Part shown: positions 59,264 through 64,000 of the stretch, piece by piece
How the letters are laid out: every line of letters begins with the position of its first letter
Numbering within the stretch: the stretch's first letter is position 1
Assembly: GCA_008501585.1 (NCBI GenBank)
Contig: QQUN01000033.1
Location: forward strand, 48,629 to 112,628
Direction: 5' to 3'
DNA length: 64,000 nt
Source: Pseudomonadota bacterium
GTDB lineage: Bacteria; Pseudomonadota; Gammaproteobacteria; Burkholderiales; Rhodocyclaceae
Made by a program: the position numbers and the translations under genes
The notes under the pieces: generated by a model
What the model was told of the DNA's origin: nothing
Databases searched by the model: none
Seen by the model: only the letters and a program-made list of their open reading frames with translations

Positions 59264-60632
59264 GCGGCGGCTCCAGCCATTGGCGTGCTGCGGCTTCGGT
59301 CTCGAAGTGTCGTGAGGCGGGCAGGTCGATCTGCGCCAGGCCGTCGCGCCAATGTTGCTGTCGCGCCGGATCGGCCGGCACGCCGTAACTCCAGACGGCG
59401 GTGTCGCTGGCATAGCGGCTCAGCTCGGCGATCAGCGCCAATGCGCCGCGGTCGGGCGAGAGGCGGGCGTCAATCGCCACCAGCAGGCGCTCGGCGCCGT
59501 GCAGTGCGAGCTGGTCGAGCGCCTGGTGACGGGCTTCGCGGCTGTCGATCCGGCCGGCGTCGCGTGTCGGCGGAAAGCCGGGCGGCGGCCACGGCAGATC
59601 ATCGGCCAGCTCCAGCGCCATCAGGCAAGGGCCGCCGTCGTCGGGCCCGTCGCGATGGCCGGCGTGAAAGCGGGGCAGGTGTGCCGGTGCCTGGCTGCGG
59701 ATGCCGGTGTGCTCACTGTCGGGCTGCAGCCGGGCTTGCAGGGTCAGGTAATGGGGGAGGGTCAGGTCGAGCCGGAAGGCCTGCCGGGCGCGGCGCCACT
59801 GGTAGTGGCACAGGGCAAGACAGGCCGCCCGCGGGCCAATGCCGTACACCACCAGCGTCGCCACCAGCCAGGCCGACCACGCGTGGCGGTCGGCGTCCAC
59901 CGGCGTGGCGCCGCCGGCATCGAGCACCATCCGGGCATCGGGCATGCTGGCGCCGAGTGCGGCAGGCAGCGCACCGAGGGCCTGTGTCAGCCGCACGAAG
60001 ACCTCGGGCGGCAAGATGGTGGTCTCCCAGACAAAGCCATAGCGGCGCGTTGCCAGCAAGAAGATGAGCGTGACGAGGGCGCCAAACAGCGTGGTCAGCC
60101 ACATGGCATGGCTGATGCGCCCGAGCCACCAGAAGGTGGCACGACGCTGGCGGGCGATGTCGGCCTCTGCCTGGATCACCCATGCGATCGGTTGTGTGTC
60201 GCCAAGCTTTTGCTGCAGGCGCAGCCACAGGTGCCCGATCAGGGAGCCGGATTGACCGACCGGCAGCCAGCGCCCGGCCAGCCACAGCAGCAAGGTGAGG
60301 GTGTTGAGACCGAGCAGGCCACCCATCGCCCACACCACGTTGACGGGGCGGCCGCCGTCGCCCAGCACCGCCGTGGCGGCCGTCGCGCCCGCCATGAGGG
60401 CCAGCACGCCCGCCACGAGCAGGATGTAGGCGGCATGCTGCTTGCGATGCGTCAGCGCGCCGAGCAGGCCGTTTTTTTCCGCCAGGGCGGCTGCGCGGAA
60501 AAGGAGCCGTTGTTCGAGCTTGCCGGCGCCGGCACGTGCCGCCCGCACGGCCGCCGCATCGTCGGCAGGCCCCAGCGCGTGCTCGCGCAATCGTGTCGCC
60601 TCGGCCAGCCAGCGCTGCTCGAAGGGGGTCAT
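59256..60632 (-). CDS. DUF2868 multi-pass membrane protein
   Basis: A 458-residue protein with an N-terminal cytosolic helix region (about 1-65), hydrophobic segments near 70-90, 100-125, 170-200 and 250-275, and a C-terminal domain with a TIR/Rossmann-like pattern (ALELADDLPWPP, then ERLLVAIDARLSPDRGALA). This matches the DUF2868 family. The start is ATG at 60632; a GTG at 60647 is also in frame, neither with a clear ribosome site. It overlaps the downstream GTPase gene by 8 bases, so the two proteins are made together. Function unknown. Confidence 0.82.
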   Translation of the reverse strand: MTPFEQRWLAEATRLREHALGPADDAAAVRAARAGAGKLEQRLLFRAAALAEKNGLLGALTHRKQHAAYILLVAGVLALMAGATAATAVLGDGGRPVNVVWAMGGLLGLNTLTLLLWLAGRWLPVGQSGSLIGHLWLRLQQKLGDTQPIAWVIQAEADIARQRRATFWWLGRISHAMWLTTLFGALVTLIFLLATRRYGFVWETTILPPEVFVRLTQALGALPAALGASMPDARMVLDAGGATPVDADRHAWSAWLVATLVVYGIGPRAACLALCHYQWRRARQAFRLDLTLPHYLTLQARLQPDSEHTGIRSQAPAHLPRFHAGHRDGPDDGGPCLMALELADDLPWPPPGFPPTRDAGRIDSREARHQALDQLALHGAERLLVAIDARLSPDRGALALIAELSRYASDTAVWSYGVPADPARQQHWRDGLAQIDLPASRHFETEAAARQWLEPPHA

Positions 60633-60760
60633 GGATGATGAGGGCACTGGCGGGTGTGTCGTCGTGGCGTCGGAAAAGGCGGGTGCGATACGGGCATATC
60701 GCTAGGATACCGCCTCGGCACGCAGGTCGATCAGGGCGTTGCCCTTTCGCGAAAAGTATG

Positions 60761-60789
60761 TTGATGGGCGCTCTCGATCTTGCTAGACT
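60761..60789 (+). promoter_or_regulatory. sigma-70 promoter of the rpsF operon
   Basis: TTGATG (60761-60766), a 17-base spacer, and TAGACT (60784-60789), leaving a leader of about 70 bases before rpsF. Confidence 0.7.
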
Positions 60790-60863
60790 AGCGAGCTTTC
60801 CTTTGCTCCACCGGGACCGCATGACCGGGGGGCTGCGCTTTAACGTAACCTTGAGGAGTGTGC

Positions 60864-61250
60864 ATGCGCCACTACGAAATCGTATTTATCGTCCACCCGG
60901 ACCAGTCCGAGCAGGTGCCCGCCATGGTCGAGCGTTATCGCTCGCTGGTGGAAACCAAGGGCGGCAAGATCCACCGCCTGGAAGACTGGGGCCGTCGCCA
61001 ACTGGCCTACCCGATCCAGAAGATCCATAAGGCGCACTATGTTCTGATGAACATCGAGTGCGACCAGGAAACGCTGGCTGAACTGGAGCATGCCTTCAAG
61101 TTCAACGACGCCGTGCTGCGTCACCTGACCGTCGTGACCAAGAAGGCCGTGACCGAACCGTCCCCGATGATGAAGGACGAGAAGTCGCGCTCCCTGACCA
61201 AGGACACCGATGGTGACGACGCCAAGGCGGAAGAAACCACCGAGGACTAA
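60864..61250 (+). CDS. rpsF: 30S ribosomal protein S6
   Basis: A 128-residue S6 protein: [39 protein letters not shown] and [12 protein letters not shown] are classical. The C-terminal tail after residue 100 is charged, as in many proteobacteria. The ATG at 60864 follows GAGGAG; a GTG two codons earlier is an unlikely start. First gene of rpsF-priB-rpsR-rplI. Confidence 0.98.
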   Translation: MRHYEIVFIVHPDQSEQVPAMVERYRSLVETKGGKIHRLEDWGRRQLAYPIQKIHKAHYVLMNIECDQETLAELEHAFKFNDAVLRHLTVVTKKAVTEPSPMMKDEKSRSLTKDTDGDDAKAEETTED

Positions 61251-61256
61251 GCCTGC

Positions 61257-61589
61257 GTGAGCAACACGCTGCGCATCGTCGGGCGCCTGGTTGAACTGAG
61301 CCCGATGCGATACACGCCGGCTGGCGTGCCCATGACCGGATTTGTGCTGGGACACGCGTCCCGCCAGGTCGAGAATGGTATCGAGCGCAACGTGCTGTGC
61401 GAATTGCAGGCGGTAGCGCTGGGCGAACTGGCCAAGACAGTGTCCGCCGCTGCCGCAGGAATGGAAATGGAAGCCACCGGCTTTCTGGCTGCCAAGAGTC
61501 AGCGCAGCAAAATGCCGGTGTTGCACCTAACGAATATCAAATTTGTAGAAGGAATCGAAAATGGCCTTCAAGCCGAAGAAAAAAGGTGA
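61257..61589 (+). CDS. priB: primosomal replication protein PriB
   Basis: A 110-residue OB-fold single-strand-DNA-binding protein that helps PriA restart replication. [21 protein letters not shown] and [12 protein letters not shown] are typical of the beta/gammaproteobacterial PriB. It starts with GTG at 61257, and its 3' end overlaps the rpsR start by 29 bases. Its place between rpsF and rpsR is the standard order. Confidence 0.95.
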   Translation: MSNTLRIVGRLVELSPMRYTPAGVPMTGFVLGHASRQVENGIERNVLCELQAVALGELAKTVSAAAAGMEMEATGFLAAKSQRSKMPVLHLTNIKFVEGIENGLQAEEKR

Positions 61590-61830
61590 TCGTGGTAGCC
61601 GTGGTGGTGGCCTGTTCAAGCGTCGCAAGTTCTGCCGCTTCACCGCCGAGAAGATCGAAGAAGTGGACTACAAGGACATCGACATCCTGAAGGATTTCGT
61701 GACCGAAACCGGCAAGATCATGCCGGCACGCATCACGGGGACCAAGGCTGGCTATCAGCGTCAGCTGTCCACCGCGATCAAGCGCGCCCGTTTCCTGGCG
61801 CTGCTGTCCTACACCGATCTGCACAAGTAA
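61561..61830 (+). CDS. rpsR: 30S ribosomal protein S18
   Basis: An 89-residue S18 protein containing [20 protein letters not shown], a [20 protein letters not shown] stretch and the C-terminal [16 protein letters not shown]. The N-terminal basic tail ([16 protein letters not shown]) is usual in Rhodocyclales-like genomes. It begins inside the 3' end of priB. Confidence 0.98.
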   Translation: MAFKPKKKGDRGSRGGGLFKRRKFCRFTAEKIEEVDYKDIDILKDFVTETGKIMPARITGTKAGYQRQLSTAIKRARFLALLSYTDLHK

Positions 61831-61845
61831 TCGAGGAGTCCAGAC

Positions 61846-62298
61846 ATGCAAATCATTCTTCTGGAAAAAGTCGGCAAGCTCGGCGGCCTCGGCGATGTGG
61901 TCAAGGTCAAGGATGGCTATGCCCGTAACTTCCTGATCCCGCAAGGTAAGGCCAAGCGTGCCACGGAAGCCAACATGGCTGAGTTCGAAGCGCGCCGTGC
62001 TGAACTCGAAGCGCTGCAGGCCGAGAAGCTCGGTGCCGCCCAGGCGCTGGCCGAGAAGCTCGAAAGCCTGATGGTTCAGATCACCCGCAAGTCCGGCATG
62101 GACGGCCGCCTGTTCGGCTCCGTGACCAACGCCGACGTCGCTGATGCGCTGGCCGAGCAAGGCTTCGACATCGAGCGCAGCACCATCCGCATGCCGGATG
62201 GCCCGCTCAAGCAAGTGGGCGACGTACAACTGGAAATCGGCCTGCACGCCGACGTTGTGACCACCATCACCGTGTCGGTGCTGGGCGATCACAGCTGA
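61846..62298 (+). CDS. rplI: 50S ribosomal protein L9
   Basis: A 150-residue L9 protein with the N-terminal RNA-binding domain ([38 protein letters not shown]), the long connecting helix and the C-terminal domain ([20 protein letters not shown]). The ATG at 61846 follows GAGGAG. Last gene of the ribosomal operon, followed by a terminator. Confidence 0.98.
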   Translation: MQIILLEKVGKLGGLGDVVKVKDGYARNFLIPQGKAKRATEANMAEFEARRAELEALQAEKLGAAQALAEKLESLMVQITRKSGMDGRLFGSVTNADVADALAEQGFDIERSTIRMPDGPLKQVGDVQLEIGLHADVVTTITVSVLGDHS

Positions 62299-62323
62299 TC
62301 GGGCATCTCGCCGAAACAAAAAA

Positions 62324-62350
62324 GGGCTGCGCGTGCAGCCCTTTTTTTTT
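62324..62350 (+). terminator. intrinsic terminator after rplI
   Basis: GGGCTGC / GCAGCCC arms with a GCGT loop and nine T residues after the final C; the A-run before the stem suits minus-strand use too. Confidence 0.95.
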
Positions 62351-62460
62351 GGCAAAATGCCCCATGGCGTGACCTCGGTGTCGTGTCATGATGTCGATCC
62401 TTTCGGGGCGGTGCGCACAAGGCGCCTTGCCGGCTCCGCGCAGTTTTTCAGGAAGTTTCA

Positions 62461-63828
62461 ATGCAATCAGACCCACAGCTGGCCGCCCTCAAGTTGCCGC
62501 CGCATTCGCTCGAGGCCGAACAGTCCCTGCTAGGCGGCCTGCTGCTCGACAACAGCGCCTGGGATCGGATCGCCGATCTGGTGACCAGTGCAGATTTTTA
62601 CCGTGATGATCACCGGCGAATCTTCAATCACATTGCCCGCTTGATCGAGCTGAACAAGCCGGCCGATGTGGTCACCGTCTTCGAGTCGCTCGAAAAAAAT
62701 GGCGAGGCCGAGCAGGCGGGGGGGCTGGCGTATCTCGGTGAAATTGCGAACAGTACGCCGTCTGCTGCCAACATCAGGCGCTATGGTGAGATCGTTCGCG
62801 AGCGTGCCATTCTGCGAAAGCTCGTGTCGGTCGGAGACGATATCGCCTCCTCGGCACTCACGCCGTCGGGCAAGGATGCCAAGACGCTGCTCGATGAAGC
62901 CGAGGCCAAGGTGTTCGAGATTGCCGAGGCGGGCTCGCGCCACAGCAGCGGTTTTGTCTCCATTCAACCGATCCTGGGCCAGCTTGTTGATCGCATCCAG
63001 GAGTTGTACGACCGCGACACGCCGAACGACATTACCGGGGTGCCCAGCGGCTTTGCCGATCTCGATGAGATGACCTCTGGTCTTCAGCCGACCGATATGA
63101 TGGTGATCGCCGGGCGTCCAGGTATGGGCAAGACCACCTTTGCCCTGAACGTCGCCGAGCACGTCGCCGTCGAGTGCGGCCTGCCTGTTGCCGTGTTCTC
63201 CATGGAGATGCCGGGCACGCAGCTGGCGATGCGTTTTCTTTCATCCGTCGGGCGGCTCGACCAGCATCGACTCAAGACCGGCAAGCTCAACGACGAAGAG
63301 TGGCAGCGCCTCACCTTTGCGCTTGGCAAGCTCCATGAGGCGCCGATCTATATCGACGAAAGTCCCGGTTTGAACCCAACCGACCTGCGGGCGCGGGCGC
63401 GACGTCTGTATCGACAGTGCGGCAAGCTCGGCCTGATTGTGATCGACTACCTGCAGCTCATGACTTCACTGCGCCAAAGCGACAACCGCGCCGCTGAACT
63501 GTCGGAGATCTCCCGCTCGATCAAATCCCTCGCCAAAGAGCTTCACGTGCCGATCATGGCGCTGTCCCAACTCAACCGAAGCCTCGAGCAGCGACCGAAC
63601 AAGCGGCCAGTGATGTCCGATCTTCGTGAGTCCGGCGCTATTGAACAGGATGCGGACATGATCATGTTCATCTACCGCGACGAGATCTACAACCCGGACT
63701 CCCCCGACAAAGGCGCCGCCGAGCTGATCATCGGCAAGCACCGTAACGGCCCGACCGGCACGGTGCGCATGACCTTCCTGGGCGAGTACACGCGCTTCCA
63801 GAACTATGTGGGCGCCCCTGAGTACTGA
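62461..63828 (+). CDS. dnaB: replicative DNA helicase DnaB
   Basis: A 455-residue hexameric helicase. The N-terminal domain (KLPPHSLEAEQSLLGGLLLD, about 10-110) contacts DnaG and partners. The RecA-like domain has Walker A AGRPGMGKTTFALN near residue 215 and Walker B LIVIDYLQLM near 325. The conserved ALSQLNRSLEQRPNKRP and the DLRESGAIEQDADMIMFIYR segment are present. No intein is visible. The ATG at 62461 follows AGGAAG. Confidence 0.98.
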   Translation: MQSDPQLAALKLPPHSLEAEQSLLGGLLLDNSAWDRIADLVTSADFYRDDHRRIFNHIARLIELNKPADVVTVFESLEKNGEAEQAGGLAYLGEIANSTPSAANIRRYGEIVRERAILRKLVSVGDDIASSALTPSGKDAKTLLDEAEAKVFEIAEAGSRHSSGFVSIQPILGQLVDRIQELYDRDTPNDITGVPSGFADLDEMTSGLQPTDMMVIAGRPGMGKTTFALNVAEHVAVECGLPVAVFSMEMPGTQLAMRFLSSVGRLDQHRLKTGKLNDEEWQRLTFALGKLHEAPIYIDESPGLNPTDLRARARRLYRQCGKLGLIVIDYLQLMTSLRQSDNRAAELSEISRSIKSLAKELHVPIMALSQLNRSLEQRPNKRPVMSDLRESGAIEQDADMIMFIYRDEIYNPDSPDKGAAELIIGKHRNGPTGTVRMTFLGEYTRFQNYVGAPEY

Positions 63829-63876
63829 TGGTGCTTGGTGTACGACGGGGATGGAAAAATTGTTTTTGAAATAGTG

Positions 63877-63904
63877 TTGACACGGATTTTGTGGTGTCTA
63901 TAAT
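63877..63904 (+). promoter_or_regulatory. near-perfect sigma-70 promoter, probably of a stable-RNA operon
   Basis: TTGACA (63877-63882), a 16-base spacer, and TATAAT (63899-63904): both hexamers match consensus. A second -35-like TTGACG at 63984-63989 lies at the window edge. No protein start follows in the 96 bases available. Tandem strong promoters after dnaB suggest an rRNA operon just outside the window; that part is inference. Confidence 0.75.
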
Positions 63905-64000
63905 TCGCACCTCGCTTGAACGCAGTGCGGTTGAGCGAGGCGCCTGAAGCGGGTTTCGATAAAAAGAAAAGTTGCTGCAGGGGTTGACGAAGCGGGTTGT

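Noticed and set aside
1..64000. CRISPR arrays, insertion sequences, prophage genes, tRNA genes
   Set aside because: I saw no regularly spaced direct repeats, no transposase or integrase motifs, and no cloverleaf-like sequences. Absence is by reading only; a tRNA scan and an IS search would settle it.

Overview
The window is chromosomal DNA of a high-GC betaproteobacterium. I infer the Rhodocyclales (Thauera/Azoarcus/Aromatoleum type) from three things: the rpsF-priB-rpsR-rplI-dnaB block, a complete Dmp-type phenol pathway, and the very high GC in third codon positions. This taxonomic call is inference. I see no plasmid, phage or transposase genes, no tRNA and no CRISPR array.

Region 1 (1-13826) is a divergon. 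A MalT/AlkS-like ATP-dependent LuxR regulator reads right. Ten genes read left: Rieske ferredoxin, universal-stress/hemerythrin fusion, quinone oxidoreductase, TauD-type dioxygenase, BKACE (beta-keto acid cleavage) enzyme, MFS carrier, small alpha/beta hydrolase, FrnE-like DsbA protein, acetoacetate-CoA ligase and an acyl-CoA synthetase that runs off the left edge. BKACE releases acetoacetate and the ligase activates it, so this looks like a catabolic operon for an unidentified beta-keto acid precursor.

Region 2 (13827-16882) is a lower-GC acquired patch: a type IV AbiE-like toxin-antitoxin pair, a broken hsdM fragment, a palindromic repeat and a small unknown gene. Region 3 (17134-24857) holds an envelope module of DUF1302, DUF1329, YCF48-like and MMPL-type RND proteins, followed by a YeiH-type transporter. 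Region 4 (24866-32838) is a MexEF-OprN-like tripartite efflux operon. Its first gene is an alpha/beta hydrolase lacking its nucleophile, and a divergent LysR regulator lies beside it.

Region 5 (32863-50960) is a full phenol meta-cleavage locus. It holds a DmpR-type sigma-54 activator, the ferredoxin dmpQ as its own transcript, phenol hydroxylase dmpKLMNOP, two tandem catechol 2,3-dioxygenases, a GntR regulator with an ABM-like membrane protein, and a lower operon (GlcG/HbpS-like, dmpC, dmpD, dmpE, AhpD-like, dmpF, dmpG, dmpH, dmpI). Phenol goes to catechol, then 2-hydroxymuconate semialdehyde, then pyruvate and acetyl-CoA. The dmpK promoter has two DmpR-type upstream sites and a -24/-12 element. 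Four copies of the palindrome TCTCGAGA lie only at the dmpQ, dmpK, catechol dioxygenase and lower-operon promoters; I propose they are operators of the GntR repressor.

Region 6 (51074-57812) is a second copy of the YCF48/RND/DUF1302/DUF1329 module. It lies directly behind dmpI with no terminator in between, and ends at a strong hairpin terminator. The lower pathway and this module may therefore be one transcript of about 14 kb. Region 7 (57863-64000) is housekeeping: a DUF3482 GTPase/DUF2868 pair reading left, then rpsF-priB-rpsR-rplI, a terminator, dnaB, and a near-consensus promoter at the right edge that probably precedes a stable-RNA operon.
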